A stretch of 64,000 nucleotides of DNA from Barnesiella intestinihominis YIT 11860 (GCF_000296465.1 NZ_JH815203.1:372001-436000); one strand, 5' to 3'. Shown: positions 36,258 to 45,680, counted from the first letter of the stretch. Translations and numbers: made by a program. Notes: a model not told the origin generated them from the letters alone.

Positions 36258-38513
36258 ATGAACATTCGCAATCTCATCGTTGCGGGAATCATAATGACAG
36301 TCTCGTCCGCCACACTATCGGCAGACGAGCCTGTCGCTTATGTAAACCCCTTCATCGGAACAACGAACTTCGGAACGACGAATCCGGGTGCAATCTGTCC
36401 TAACGGCCTTATGTCGGTCACACCATTCAATGTAATGGGTTCCGACAAAAACGTATATGACAAAGATGCACGCTGGTGGTCCACTCCCTACGAATACCAC
36501 AACACATTTTTTACCGGATTTTCTCATGTAAACCTTAGCGGCGTGGGCTGCCCCGAATTAGGGTCACTCCTATTAATGCCGACAAACGGAAAACTCAATG
36601 TCGATTACAAGCAATACGGTAGTGAATACGCTTTAGAAGAAGCTCACCCGGGCTACTATGCCAACCAGCTCACTCGCTACGGTATCGATACAGAAGTGAG
36701 TGCTACACCCCGCACCTCCATCGCCCGATTCACCTACCCGGGCGGTGAAAGCCACATATTGCTCAATTTAGGAGAAGGACTCACCAACGAGAGTGGAGCG
36801 ACCGTCCGTAAAGTAAGCGATACCGAATACGAAGGTAGCAAGCTCCTCGGTGGATTTTGTTACTACAACCGGCAGGGAGTATTCCCTATCTACTTCGTGA
36901 TACGGGTCGACAAAAAGCCCCTACAATCGGGATACTGGAAAAAACAAAGACCTATGACCGGTGTAGAGGCCGAATGGGATCCCGATAACGGGAAGTACAA
37001 AATCTACACCCGGTACACCAAAGAAATGTCGGGCGATGACATAGGAGTATTCTTCTCCTACGATACCAAACCCGGAGAACAGATTCAAGTACAAATGGGC
37101 GTATCGTTCGTCAGCATCGAGAATGCCCGCCAAAACCTCGACAGTGAGCAGCAAGGATTCCAATTCGACAAAGTGTGCCTCGATGCCCGGAATCAATGGA
37201 ACGATATACTCTCCCGAATAGAAGTAGAAGGAGGTTCCGATGAACAAAAAACCATCTTCTATACGGCACTATACCACATGTTTATTCACCCCAACATTCT
37301 CCAAGATGTCAATGGGCAATATCCCGCTATGGAGAGCGACAAGATACTCACCACCCGGCACGATCGCTACACCGTCTTCTCGCTATGGGATACATTCCGC
37401 AACGTACACCCATTCTTTACCCTCGCTTATCCCCAAAAGCAACTCGACATGGTACAGACCCTCATCGACATGTACAAAGAATGGGGTTGGTTACCTCGCT
37501 GGGAACTTTATGGAAACGAAACGCTCACCATGTCGGGAGATCCGGCTATCATTATGTTGGCGGACACATGGTTGCGAGGACTTAAAAACTTCGATGCAGA
37601 AACAGCCTATGAGGCGATGGTAAAATCGGCGACTGCTCCCGGTAGCGAAAATATTTTACGCACCGATAACGACGACTACATGAAACTGGGATATGTACCC
37701 TTACGCGAGCAATTCGACAACTCCGTATCCCACGCCCTCGAATACTATCTGGCAGATTTCGCACTCTCCCGCTTCGCCGAAAGTTTAGGGCACAAAGAAG
37801 ATGCCCAAACCTTCGCCAAACGTTCGTTGGGCTACAAACACTACTATTGCAAAGAATTCGGGACACTGCGTCCCATACTGCCAGACGGCTCGTTCTACAC
37901 GCCGTTCGATCCCCTGCAAGGTCTCAACTTCGAACCAGCTCCCGGATTCCACGAAGGCAACGCATGGAATTACACCTTCTATGTCCCCCACGACATCGAC
38001 GGGCTAAAACGATTGATGGGAGGAGAAAAGAAATTCGCCGCCAAGTTGCGCAAAGTATTCGATGAAAATTTCTACGATCCGGCAAATGAGCCAGACATCA
38101 CTTACCCCTACCTTTTTGCCCAAGTCAAAGGTGAAGAATGGAGAACCGACTCGCTAGTCAACTCGCTCTTGAAAAAATACTTCAAGAATCAACCCGATGG
38201 CATACCCGGCAATGACGACACAGGAACGATGTCAGCATGGGCCGTATTCAGTATGATGGGACTTTATCCCGATTGTCCGGGAATACCCCGTTATACCCTC
38301 GTAGCTCCTGCCTTCGACAAGATTATACTCCATCTCGATCCTCGTTATTATACCCAAGACACCCTGGTCATCGAGTGCGAACGGCCTTCTCCGAAGGCTA
38401 TCTACACCGACCGTATCACGGTAAACGGAAAAAAACATAAAGGACGATTCATTTTCCACGAAGATTTAGTCAATGCCGGTACAATCAGGTTCACTCTTAC
38501 CGAGAAAAAATAA
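36258..38513 (+). CDS. GH92 alpha-mannosidase, second paralogue, secreted
   Basis: 751 residues. The signal peptide ends near TLSA without a lipobox Cys, so it is probably periplasmic. GH92 landmarks: YVNPFIGTTNFGTTNPGA, SHVNLSGVGCPELG, FSLWDTFRNVHPF, HEGNAWNYTFYVPHDIDG (predicted acid Glu566) and GNDDTGTMSAWAVFSMMGLYP. Where the upstream GH92 has HGNEPSHH, this one has NEPDITYPYLF, indicating a different +1 subsite and so a different linkage preference. It starts 6 nt after the GH130 gene and is the last gene of the locus. Confidence 0.93.
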   Translation: MNIRNLIVAGIIMTVSSATLSADEPVAYVNPFIGTTNFGTTNPGAICPNGLMSVTPFNVMGSDKNVYDKDARWWSTPYEYHNTFFTGFSHVNLSGVGCPELGSLLLMPTNGKLNVDYKQYGSEYALEEAHPGYYANQLTRYGIDTEVSATPRTSIARFTYPGGESHILLNLGEGLTNESGATVRKVSDTEYEGSKLLGGFCYYNRQGVFPIYFVIRVDKKPLQSGYWKKQRPMTGVEAEWDPDNGKYKIYTRYTKEMSGDDIGVFFSYDTKPGEQIQVQMGVSFVSIENARQNLDSEQQGFQFDKVCLDARNQWNDILSRIEVEGGSDEQKTIFYTALYHMFIHPNILQDVNGQYPAMESDKILTTRHDRYTVFSLWDTFRNVHPFFTLAYPQKQLDMVQTLIDMYKEWGWLPRWELYGNETLTMSGDPAIIMLADTWLRGLKNFDAETAYEAMVKSATAPGSENILRTDNDDYMKLGYVPLREQFDNSVSHALEYYLADFALSRFAESLGHKEDAQTFAKRSLGYKHYYCKEFGTLRPILPDGSFYTPFDPLQGLNFEPAPGFHEGNAWNYTFYVPHDIDGLKRLMGGEKKFAAKLRKVFDENFYDPANEPDITYPYLFAQVKGEEWRTDSLVNSLLKKYFKNQPDGIPGNDDTGTMSAWAVFSMMGLYPDCPGIPRYTLVAPAFDKIILHLDPRYYTQDTLVIECERPSPKAIYTDRITVNGKKHKGRFIFHEDLVNAGTIRFTLTEKK

Positions 38514-38537
38514 ATTCAATCTTTCTCCATAATGCAG

Positions 38538-38577
38538 AAGCGGAGCCAATTTCCTCAAATGGAAATTGGCTCCGCTT
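38538..38577. terminator. Bidirectional terminator closing the glycan locus
   Basis: A 17-bp perfect stem (38538-38554 with 38561-38577) and a 6-nt loop lies between the convergent GH92 and guaA genes, with GTTTTA on the plus side. It serves the PUL and probably guaA too. Confidence 0.85.
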
Positions 38578-38603
38578 GTTTTATAAATTCCGAAATCTAT
38601 CGA

Positions 38604-40127
38604 CTATTCCCACTCGATAGTCGAAGGCGGTTTAGAACTGATGTCGTAAACAACCCGATTCACGCCACGCACCTTGTTAATAATGTCGTTAGATACCTTG
38701 GCAAGGAACTCATAAGGCAAATGAGCCCAATCGGCAGTCATACCGTCGGTCGAAAGAACGGCTCGGAGGGCGACAGCCCGCTCGTATGTCCGTTCGTCGC
38801 CCATCACCCCTACCGACTGTACCGGCAACAAAACGACTCCCGCCTGCCACACTTTATTATACAGGTCGTTGTCGATAAGTCCTTGTATGAAAATATGATC
38901 TGCCTCCTGCAAGATATGTACCTTCTCGGGTGTGATATCTCCAAGTATACGGACAGCCAATCCGGGACCGGGGAAAGGGTGACGTCCGATGAGTTTCTCG
39001 CTGATACCCAGTTCCCGACCGACCCGGCGCACCTCGTCTTTAAACAGCAGACGCAACGGCTCCACCAGTTTCAAATTCATCTTCTCGGGTAATCCTCCCA
39101 CATTATGGTGCGATTTGATAGTCATACCCGTAATCGAAAGCGATTCGATCACGTCGGGATAAATAGTACCTTGCGCCAACCATTTTATATCGGTCAGCTT
39201 ACGAGCCTCGCGATCGAAAATATCAATAAAACCTTTACCGATAATTTTCCGTTTCTTTTCCGGCTCGGTCACCCCCTTCAACTGTTCGTAAAAATAATCC
39301 TTAGCATCTATGCCCAAGACATTGAGCCCCATATCCTTGTAGTTGGCAAGAACGCTCTCAAACTCGTTTTTCCGCAACAAACCGTTATCGACGAAGATAC
39401 AGGTAAGGTGATTACCGATCGCCTTGTTAAGCAACACGGCAGCCACAGTAGAATCGACACCTCCCGACAAAGCCAATACCACTTTATCGTCTCCCAATTT
39501 CGTACTTAATTCCGCTACCGTATGTTCGATAAACGATGCCGGTGTCCAGTCCATATCACAGTGACAGATATCACGTACGAAATTCGTCAGCAGAAGCGTG
39601 CCGTCTTCACTGTGATATACCTCTGGGTGGAACTGTACACCCCATGTCGGTTCGCCCTCGATATGAAAAGCCGCTGTCTTTACTTCATGGGTACTGGCCA
39701 CAAGGGTGAAGGTAGAGGGAATTACCGTAATAGAATCGCCATGCGACATCCATACGGTGGAATTCTCCCGCACACCGCGCATGAGGGGATCGTTCTCATC
39801 ATGCCAAGCCAAATTGGCACGACCATATTCCCGGGTATCGGCAGACTCGACCTTTCCCCCCGACGTATGAGCCAAAAACTGCGCCCCGTAACAAACGCCA
39901 AGTACCGGATAGACACCACGGATACGACTCAAATCGACAAAAAGGGCATTAGGATCGTTCACCGAATAGGGACTCCCCGAGAGAATCACTCCTTTAATTC
40001 CCTCTTCTCCGTAAGGGAATTTATTGTACGGCAAGATTTCGCAATACGTGTTCAGCTCCCGCAACCGACGGGCAATCAACTGCGTGTATTGAGAACCGAA
40101 ATCGAGAATAATAATTTTTTCCTGCAT
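38604..40127 (-). CDS. guaA: GMP synthase (glutamine-hydrolysing)
   Basis: 507 residues, a normal length. It has an N-terminal class I glutamine amidotransferase ([25 protein letters not shown] with the nucleophilic Cys; [12 protein letters not shown]), an ATP-pyrophosphatase domain with the P-loop ALSGGVDST, and a C-terminal dimerisation domain ending KPPSTIEWE. It makes GMP from XMP, glutamine and ATP in the cytosol. It starts 12 nt after the CPA2 antiporter gene and probably shares its transcript. Confidence 0.97.
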   Translation of the reverse strand: MQEKIIILDFGSQYTQLIARRLRELNTYCEILPYNKFPYGEEGIKGVILSGSPYSVNDPNALFVDLSRIRGVYPVLGVCYGAQFLAHTSGGKVESADTREYGRANLAWHDENDPLMRGVRENSTVWMSHGDSITVIPSTFTLVASTHEVKTAAFHIEGEPTWGVQFHPEVYHSEDGTLLLTNFVRDICHCDMDWTPASFIEHTVAELSTKLGDDKVVLALSGGVDSTVAAVLLNKAIGNHLTCIFVDNGLLRKNEFESVLANYKDMGLNVLGIDAKDYFYEQLKGVTEPEKKRKIIGKGFIDIFDREARKLTDIKWLAQGTIYPDVIESLSITGMTIKSHHNVGGLPEKMNLKLVEPLRLLFKDEVRRVGRELGISEKLIGRHPFPGPGLAVRILGDITPEKVHILQEADHIFIQGLIDNDLYNKVWQAGVVLLPVQSVGVMGDERTYERAVALRAVLSTDGMTADWAHLPYEFLAKVSNDIINKVRGVNRVVYDISSKPPSTIEWE

Positions 40128-40139
40128 AATCGTAGGTCT

Positions 40140-42380
40140 TTATGTATGTTGTATATGATTTTCTATTTTATCCTGAATCAACTGTTTGATATTATCCGGC
40201 TCCCCGACAAGCCAAATCACATCGTGCGCCTCAAAACAAGTTTGTCCGTCGGGCTGATGAAATGTTCCGTCTGCACGTTCTATTCCCACAACGAGGCAAT
40301 TATTCTTATTACGAATGCTCAACGACGAGCTCGTTTGCCCGATCAACGGCGAATTCCCGGGAACAACAACATGCGTAAATGTGACTTCCCTGTTATCGGT
40401 TTCCTCTTCGGGCGATTCACTACCTTCCACTACGGTAAGCAAAGATTGAATCTGATCATCTGTTCCAATAACACCGATCGTATCTCCCGGAAAAATTCGG
40501 GTTTCCCCCTTCGGGATATTGATTCGCCGAGTTCCCCTCTGAATACTTACGACATTGATTCCATATTCTTTGCGTAAATCGGAATCCATTAGGCGACGCC
40601 CGGCAAACGGACAGTCAGCATTTACATCCATATAGGCCAAATGCATATCGCTCACCAAGCTCGTATTCCGTCCTGTCTTTCGCAATTCCCTTTCGTTCAA
40701 GTTATCCATAAATATATTTTCGATACGCATGAACTGCTTCTGTATGCGCTTAGACAATAAAATGAGAACAACAATGAATATGCCCAGTCCCAACAACACA
40801 CCGGTACGTTGAGAGTGGACGATAGAAAGATAATATATAACGAAAAACAAAGCCAGCAATATGCGGAAAACTATCATCAAAGTCAATGGAACCCGGTTTA
40901 CACTCCCCTCTCCCAATTTCCTTATCAAGGACATGCTTACCTCCTTAACCATCAAAGCCCACAAGAACGGCGACATCACTACAAAAGTTACGATAGCGGC
41001 GATCATACGCCCCCACTCAGGCAAAATTTCCACCATCAACGGTATAAACCACATTTTAGAGACCATAATTATCGCTACGATCAGCGACGAATAAAGCAGT
41101 ACTCTCCACAAATATTGTGCAATAGCCTCTTTCCATACTGCCTTATGAGGCTTTATTTCGGTTCGGCTCTGACTATAACGGTCGATAGCTGCAAGCCACC
41201 TCTCCGGCAAACGTCGCTCAATCCAACTATAAGCAGGGTCGGCCAACCGAATACAATAAGGAGTCAAAAAAGTAGTTATCACCGATACTGCCACAACTAT
41301 CGGATACAGAAATTTGTCGATCACATTCAACGACATTCCCAACGAGGCTATAATAAAAGCGAACTCACCGATTTGAGATAAACTGAACCCCGATTGTATT
41401 GATATTTTCAAAGTCTGTCCCGAAGCCAACATACCCACCGTACCGAAGAATATCTGTCCTACAATAACAACAATAGAGAGCAAACAGATAGGCAATGCAT
41501 ATTGACTGAGAGCCGCCGGGCTGACCAACATACCTACCGATACGAAAAATATGGCTCCAAACAGGTCCTTTACCGGTTGAACGACTTTCTCTATCCGTTC
41601 GGCTTCGTTCGTACCGGCTAATATAGATCCCATGACAAAAGCGCCCAAAGCAGAAGAAAATCCGGCATAAGTAGCCAAAACGACCATACCCAGACAGAGC
41701 CCCATAGAAACGACCAACAAAGTCTCGTCATTTAAAAACTTACGTGTTTTTTTCAGAATCAGAGGTAATATGGAGATTCCCACAACAAACCAAATAATCA
41801 GGAAAAAGACCAATTTAGCGATACTCTCTAACAATTCCGCCCCTTCGAACGAGTTCTTCACGGCAATAGAAGAAAGTATCACCATCATCACCACGGCAAA
41901 CAAATCTTCCACGATCAACACACCAAAAACTAAATTCGTAAAAGCCTTCTTGCGTAAATTCAAATCGGTAAAGGCCTTGATGATAATCGTCGTCGACGAC
42001 ATGGATAACATGGCTCCCAAAAAGATACTGTCGAGATACGTAAAATGTAATAACCGACCGGCTCCGTAGCCTGCCAGCATCATACCCGATACAACGACTA
42101 GCGCTGTAAGAACGGCCGATGCCCCTACTTGAAAAAGTTTTTTAAAGCTGAATTCCAATCCCAAAGAAAACAGAAGTACAATGATACCCAGTTCTGCCCA
42201 TAAATTTATATCTCCCTCATCTACTATGGTAGGGAAAAAAACGAAATTGGGACCCACTAAAAAACCGGCGACAATATAACCCAATACAACGGGCTGTTTC
42301 AATTTCTTGAAAAGTAATGTCACTACCCCAGCCACAATCAAAATAAGAGCCAAATCGGTAATGAGGGCATCCAATTCCAT
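40140..42380 (-). CDS. CPA2-type monovalent cation:proton antiporter with two RCK_C domains
   Basis: 746 residues from the ATG at 42380; a TTG two codons earlier would overlap the upstream gene's stop. Twelve or more transmembrane segments form a Na_H_exchanger domain (about 5-390: VAGFLVGPNF, LLFSLGLEFSFKKLF, SMSSTTIIIKAF). A second membrane region (about 420-560) follows, then two RCK_C (TrkA_C) regulatory domains (about 580-655 and 670-745). No TrkA_N nucleotide-binding fold is seen. It probably exchanges K+ or Na+ for H+ at the inner membrane. It begins 2 nt after the MgtC-like gene stop. Confidence 0.9.
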   Translation of the reverse strand: MELDALITDLALILIVAGVVTLLFKKLKQPVVLGYIVAGFLVGPNFVFFPTIVDEGDINLWAELGIIVLLFSLGLEFSFKKLFQVGASAVLTALVVVSGMMLAGYGAGRLLHFTYLDSIFLGAMLSMSSTTIIIKAFTDLNLRKKAFTNLVFGVLIVEDLFAVVMMVILSSIAVKNSFEGAELLESIAKLVFFLIIWFVVGISILPLILKKTRKFLNDETLLVVSMGLCLGMVVLATYAGFSSALGAFVMGSILAGTNEAERIEKVVQPVKDLFGAIFFVSVGMLVSPAALSQYALPICLLSIVVIVGQIFFGTVGMLASGQTLKISIQSGFSLSQIGEFAFIIASLGMSLNVIDKFLYPIVVAVSVITTFLTPYCIRLADPAYSWIERRLPERWLAAIDRYSQSRTEIKPHKAVWKEAIAQYLWRVLLYSSLIVAIIMVSKMWFIPLMVEILPEWGRMIAAIVTFVVMSPFLWALMVKEVSMSLIRKLGEGSVNRVPLTLMIVFRILLALFFVIYYLSIVHSQRTGVLLGLGIFIVVLILLSKRIQKQFMRIENIFMDNLNERELRKTGRNTSLVSDMHLAYMDVNADCPFAGRRLMDSDLRKEYGINVVSIQRGTRRINIPKGETRIFPGDTIGVIGTDDQIQSLLTVVEGSESPEEETDNREVTFTHVVVPGNSPLIGQTSSSLSIRNKNNCLVVGIERADGTFHQPDGQTCFEAHDVIWLVGEPDNIKQLIQDKIENHIQHT

Positions 42381-42382
42381 AA

Positions 42383-43099
42383 TCAAATCTCGTTTTGAAG
42401 TGAAATATATTCCGTTCGGTAAATATTACGCATATGGGAAAAAAGAGAAACAAAATCGGTCGTAGACCGAGACAAAACGATAAATTTCAAATCGGTCTTC
42501 TGTTCCGAATAATTATATTCTACCAACACATTGTGTAACGAAACCTTATACTCACCCAATAATTTTTCATACCGGGTCAAATCCTCGACAATCTCGGCCG
42601 CTTTCAAATGTATAATTTTTCCTTCCCGGTCTAAATTCGTCCGACGTTCATATTGTTCCAAACTCACCAATGTGAACAATATCAATATGGTCGAAATAAC
42701 CGCAATAACATAAAGACCTACACCTACCGCCAAACCCAAAGCCGCCACCATCCAAATACCGGCAGCTGTGGTCAGACCTCGTATCGAACCTTTTGTTTGA
42801 ATGATGGCTCCCGCACCCAAGAAACCGACACCTGTAATCACTTGTGCGGCAACTCGTCCCGGGTCTCCGTTTTTCAATCCCAAATAAACCTGTGGAATAT
42901 AGATAGAGATAATCATCGCCAACGTTGCACCCATAGAGATGAGCGCAAATGTACGAGCACCGGCTACTTGGCCTTTCCGCTTTCGCTCAAAGCCCACGAT
43001 ACCCCCCAACAACAAACTCAGCATCAACTTGAATATAGCCGAGGTCGTCGTAACCTCTGTATCCGAAATAGTATTCAGAAAATCATTGAAGAGGTTCAT
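42383..43099 (-). CDS. MgtC/SapB family inner-membrane protein
   Basis: 238 residues from the ATG at 43099 (MNLFNDFLN). The frame runs to 43123, but the P1 -7 promoter box occupies 43121-43128, which rules out the longer start. The MgtC domain (about 15-150) has LLGGIVGFERKRKGQVAGARTF and GVGFLGAGAIIQTKGSIRGLTTAA; the core pattern G-FERK-...-GARTF is diagnostic. A cytosolic C-terminal ACT-like region follows. MgtC proteins are tied to Mg2+ and phosphate stress and ATP synthase control in other bacteria. First gene of a mgtC-like / antiporter / guaA operon. Confidence 0.92.
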   Translation of the reverse strand: MNLFNDFLNTISDTEVTTTSAIFKLMLSLLLGGIVGFERKRKGQVAGARTFALISMGATLAMIISIYIPQVYLGLKNGDPGRVAAQVITGVGFLGAGAIIQTKGSIRGLTTAAGIWMVAALGLAVGVGLYVIAVISTILILFTLVSLEQYERRTNLDREGKIIHLKAAEIVEDLTRYEKLLGEYKVSLHNVLVEYNYSEQKTDLKFIVLSRSTTDFVSLFSHMRNIYRTEYISLQNEI

Positions 43100-43110
43100 A
43101 TCACAATTCT

Positions 43111-43166
43111 TTTGATTATGCAAAGATAGTGCAAGGTGAGCGCAGAAGCAAATTTATTTGATTATG
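43111..43166. repeat. Promoter repeat copy B flanked by 11-bp direct repeats
   Basis: TGCAAAGATAGTGCAAGGTGAG is copy B of the dispersed promoter repeat, given here by position (43119-43140). TTTGATTATGC occurs at 43111-43121 and again at 43157-43167, flanking it. Confidence 0.6.
43121..43152 (-). promoter_or_regulatory. Proximal promoter P1 of the mgtC-like operon
   Basis: Minus-strand -33 TTTG (43152-43149), 20-nt spacer, -7 TATCTTTG (43128-43121), about 22 nt before the ATG. It fixes the start of the MgtC-like gene. Confidence 0.8.
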
Positions 43167-43193
43167 CCGAACCACAGCCCGTCTTCGCAACTT

Positions 43194-43247
43194 TGCAAAG
43201 ATAGTACAAGGTGAGAGAAAGACAAAGCAAACATGTTCACTTTTCTC
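43194..43247. repeat. Promoter-carrying dispersed repeat, copy C
   Basis: TGCAAAGATAGTACAAGG followed by AGAGAAAGACAAAG and CTTTTCT, matching copy A at 4001 in about 45 of 53 positions, including both promoter boxes and sequence upstream of the -33 box. Confidence 0.7.
43196..43226 (-). promoter_or_regulatory. Distal promoter P2 of the mgtC-like operon, within repeat copy C
   Basis: Minus-strand -33 TTTG (43226-43223), 19-nt spacer, -7 TATCTTTG (43203-43196). Spacing and flanks match the MATE gene promoter almost base for base. Confidence 0.75.
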
Positions 43248-43318
43248 GCCAAACTCCCTCACAGCTCAATGTGCAAAACAAATTTATCAGAAAGCGATTT
43301 TCCCGATAAACCGGAAAC

Positions 43319-43346
43319 AAAAAAAGAGCGGCAACTTTCGTTACCG
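43319..43346 (-). terminator. Terminator of fabD
   Basis: A 7-bp stem (43329-43335 with 43340-43346, one G-U) with a GAAA-type loop, followed on the minus strand by seven U, 26 nt past the fabD stop. Confidence 0.8.
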
Positions 43347-43371
43347 ATCTTTTACTAATATTGTATACGAC

Positions 43372-44253
43372 TTACTGGATTCCCGAAGTCGCTACTTCCG
43401 ACGAAATTTTCTTTACCAAACCTTGCAGTACAGCTCCCGGTCCTACCTCGACAAATGTATCGGCTCCGGCGGCGATCATGTTTTGGACAGTTTGTGTCCA
43501 ACGTACCGGAGCGGTCAATTGAGCGATAAGGTTCTTCTTAATCGTTTCAGGATCGGTTTGAGGTTCTGCATTCACATTCTGATAAACAGGACATTTCGGA
43601 GCATGGAAATCGGTATGAGCGATGGCATCTGCCAATTCAGCACGAGCCGGCTCCATTAGCGGAGAATGGAAAGCACCACCCACTTTGAGTTTCAAAGCCC
43701 GTTTCGCACCGGCCTCCAACATCTTTGCACAAGCAGCATCTACACCTTCGATAGAACCCGATATAACGATTTGTCCCGGGCAATTATAATTGGCAGGAAC
43801 CACGATACCTTCGGTTACCGAAGCGCACAATTCCTCTACTTTCGCATCGGGTAAAGCCAACACAGCCGCCATCGTCGACGGTGTTTTTTCACAAGCTTTC
43901 TGCATAGCCTGCGCACGAGCCGAGACAAGACGCAAACCGTCCTCGAAAGAAAGTGCTCCGGCGGCTACCAATGCCGAAAATTCACCCAACGAGTGACCGG
44001 CTACCATATCGGGATTAAAATCGTCACCCATCGTTTTTGCCAAAATTACCGAGTGCAGGAATATAGCAGGCTGAGTAACTTTGGTCTGACGCAAATCTTC
44101 GTCTGTTCCGTTAAACATCAGGTCGGTGATATTGAAGCCCAATATCTCGTTGGCCTTATCGAACATCTCTTTGGCTACGGGGTTATTTTCGTAGAGGTCT
44201 TTTCCCATACCTACAAATTGCGCCCCTTGTCCGGGAAATACAAATGCTTTCAT
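43372..44253 (-). CDS. fabD: Malonyl-CoA:acyl carrier protein transacylase
   Basis: 293 residues, a usual length. PGQGAQFVGMG near the N-terminus, the nucleophile in GHSLGE (Ser88), a conserved QxQ-like Arg region (SARAQAMQKA) and GGAFHSPLM (His196) match FabD. It transfers malonate from CoA to ACP to start fatty-acid elongation in the cytosol. Monocistronic, with its own -7 box TAACTTTG at 44309-44302 and terminator. The gene to its right (tatA) is divergent. Confidence 0.96.
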   Translation of the reverse strand: MKAFVFPGQGAQFVGMGKDLYENNPVAKEMFDKANEILGFNITDLMFNGTDEDLRQTKVTQPAIFLHSVILAKTMGDDFNPDMVAGHSLGEFSALVAAGALSFEDGLRLVSARAQAMQKACEKTPSTMAAVLALPDAKVEELCASVTEGIVVPANYNCPGQIVISGSIEGVDAACAKMLEAGAKRALKLKVGGAFHSPLMEPARAELADAIAHTDFHAPKCPVYQNVNAEPQTDPETIKKNLIAQLTAPVRWTQTVQNMIAAGADTFVEVGPGAVLQGLVKKISSEVATSGIQ

Positions 44254-44301
44254 TTTCTTCTTTTTTAATTACGGAAAATTTTCCTTATTCAAAAATCGCT
44301 G

Positions 44302-44309
44302 CAAAGTTA
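44302..44309 (-). promoter_or_regulatory. -7 promoter box for fabD
   Basis: TAACTTTG on the minus strand, 49 nt upstream of the ATG, fits TAnnTTTG; no clear -33 box. Confidence 0.5.
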
Positions 44310-44399
44310 ATCAATTTTGATATAGATTTGTTGTATTATACAAATATTCTTTCTTATTTTGTTCCCATTGAACGAAATAATACTTAAACGATAAAATAA

Positions 44400-44630
44400 A
44401 TGAACACATTTTCTGCAATACTTTTACTCTTCGGTAACCTCGGTACGACAGAGCTTATTGTTATATTGGTAGTGGTTTTACTTCTTTTTGGAGGTAGAAA
44501 AATACCGGAATTGATGCACGGTATCGGGAAGGGTGTACGTAGTTTCAAAAAGGGAATGAACGAAATCGAAGAGGAAATAAATGCCCCGGTCTCCAAAAAC
44601 GAGGAACAGAAAAAGGAAGAAGGGAAATAA
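44400..44630 (+). CDS. tatA: Sec-independent (Tat) translocase subunit TatA/E
   Basis: 76 residues. A short N-terminal transmembrane helix (about 16-32: [14 protein letters not shown]) is followed by the FGGRKIPEL hinge typical of TatA, an amphipathic helix ([15 protein letters not shown]) and a charged tail. It forms the pore for folded proteins. It is followed by tatC 103 nt downstream. Only one TatA/B-type gene is present, so this is a minimal TatAC system. Confidence 0.95.
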   Translation: MNTFSAILLLFGNLGTTELIVILVVVLLLFGGRKIPELMHGIGKGVRSFKKGMNEIEEEINAPVSKNEEQKKEEGK

Positions 44631-44733
44631 TTACTCGATCGTTCACTATAATTATAATCATTATCATTTCTGCATTCTCATGTATAAATGATATTTCACG
44701 GTTTTACCACACTTGTAGAGCCACGACACATTC

Positions 44734-45579
44734 ATGGATAACGAGCTGAAAGAGATGAGTTTTTGGGATCATGTCGATGACCTGCGCAGAGTCATACTAC
44801 GCTCGGTCGGTGCAATTATCCTCTTATCGGTCGTGTTTTTCACTCTCATGCCTCGAATATTCGACAGCATTATCCTCGCACCCTGCCATTCTGATTTCAT
44901 ATTATATCGGCTACTTTGTGACCTGAGCCAACACACGTCCATCTTACCGGATTTTTGCAACGACCACTTCGAGGTAAAACTTATCAATATACAATTAGCT
45001 TCCCAGTTTTTTATCCACATGAGCACGTCCATGTGGATTGCCTTGTTGTTTGCGTTTCCATATGTCATCTATCAACTGTGGACTTTCGTCAGTCCGGGAT
45101 TATACGCCGGCGAAAAACGACATGCCAGAGGGGCATTTCTCGCAGGAAATATCATGTTCTTTATCGGTATCGGAGTGGGATATTTTCTTGTATTTCCGTT
45201 AACGTTGCGTTTTTTGGCAGAGTACCAAGTGAGCGAAATGATTCCTAACCAAATCTCACTGGACTCATACATGAGCAACTTCCTCACACTTAATTTTATT
45301 ATGGGACTCGTATTCGAATTACCCCTGCTGTGCTGGTTGTTGTCGAACATGGGGCTTATCACAAGACGTTTTTTCAAAACTTATCGCCGACATGCTATCG
45401 TCATACTACTTATATTAGCTGCGTTTATCACACCATCGAGCGACCCATTTACTTTGTCTGTCGTATTCGTTCCCTTATATGCATTATATGAATTGAGCGC
45501 ATGGGTGGTTAAACCAGCTTCTCAAAAAGACGACGGAAATAGCGAAGAAGATAGTAACGAGATTTTAGACGAACATTAA
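44734..45579 (+). CDS. tatC: Tat translocase subunit TatC
   Basis: 281 residues with six transmembrane segments. The N-terminus MSFWDHVDDLRRVILRS is the TatC signature (x-F-x-x-H-x-x-E/D-L-R), followed by PYVIYQLWTFVSPGLYAGEK and ending with a charged tail. It binds twin-arginine signal peptides. There is an insertion of about 30 residues in the first periplasmic loop (about 50-85, including two Cys), longer than in E. coli TatC. A bidirectional terminator lies 66 nt downstream. Confidence 0.95.
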   Translation: MDNELKEMSFWDHVDDLRRVILRSVGAIILLSVVFFTLMPRIFDSIILAPCHSDFILYRLLCDLSQHTSILPDFCNDHFEVKLINIQLASQFFIHMSTSMWIALLFAFPYVIYQLWTFVSPGLYAGEKRHARGAFLAGNIMFFIGIGVGYFLVFPLTLRFLAEYQVSEMIPNQISLDSYMSNFLTLNFIMGLVFELPLLCWLLSNMGLITRRFFKTYRRHAIVILLILAAFITPSSDPFTLSVVFVPLYALYELSAWVVKPASQKDDGNSEEDSNEILDEH

Positions 45580-45644
45580 ATCCCCTCTTATTCCAACGAA
45601 ATCGGAAATAAGAGAGCTAAAAATAAGGACAGAATTCCAAAAAG

Positions 45645-45679
45645 AAAGGGTCTCATATAGATTATATGGGACCCTTTTT
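45645..45679. terminator. Bidirectional terminator between tatC and tRNA-Arg
   Basis: AAAGGGTCTCATATA (45645-45659) pairs with TATATGGGACCCTTT (45663-45677, one G-U), followed by T residues on the plus strand and A residues on the far side, so it can serve tatC and the tRNA operon. Confidence 0.85.
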
Positions 45680-45680
45680 G

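Noticed and set aside
39522-40577. Long plus-strand open frame (351 codons) opposite guaA and the antiporter gene
   Set aside because: It is antisense to two firmly identified genes, spans their junction, and its translation has no recognisable domain.
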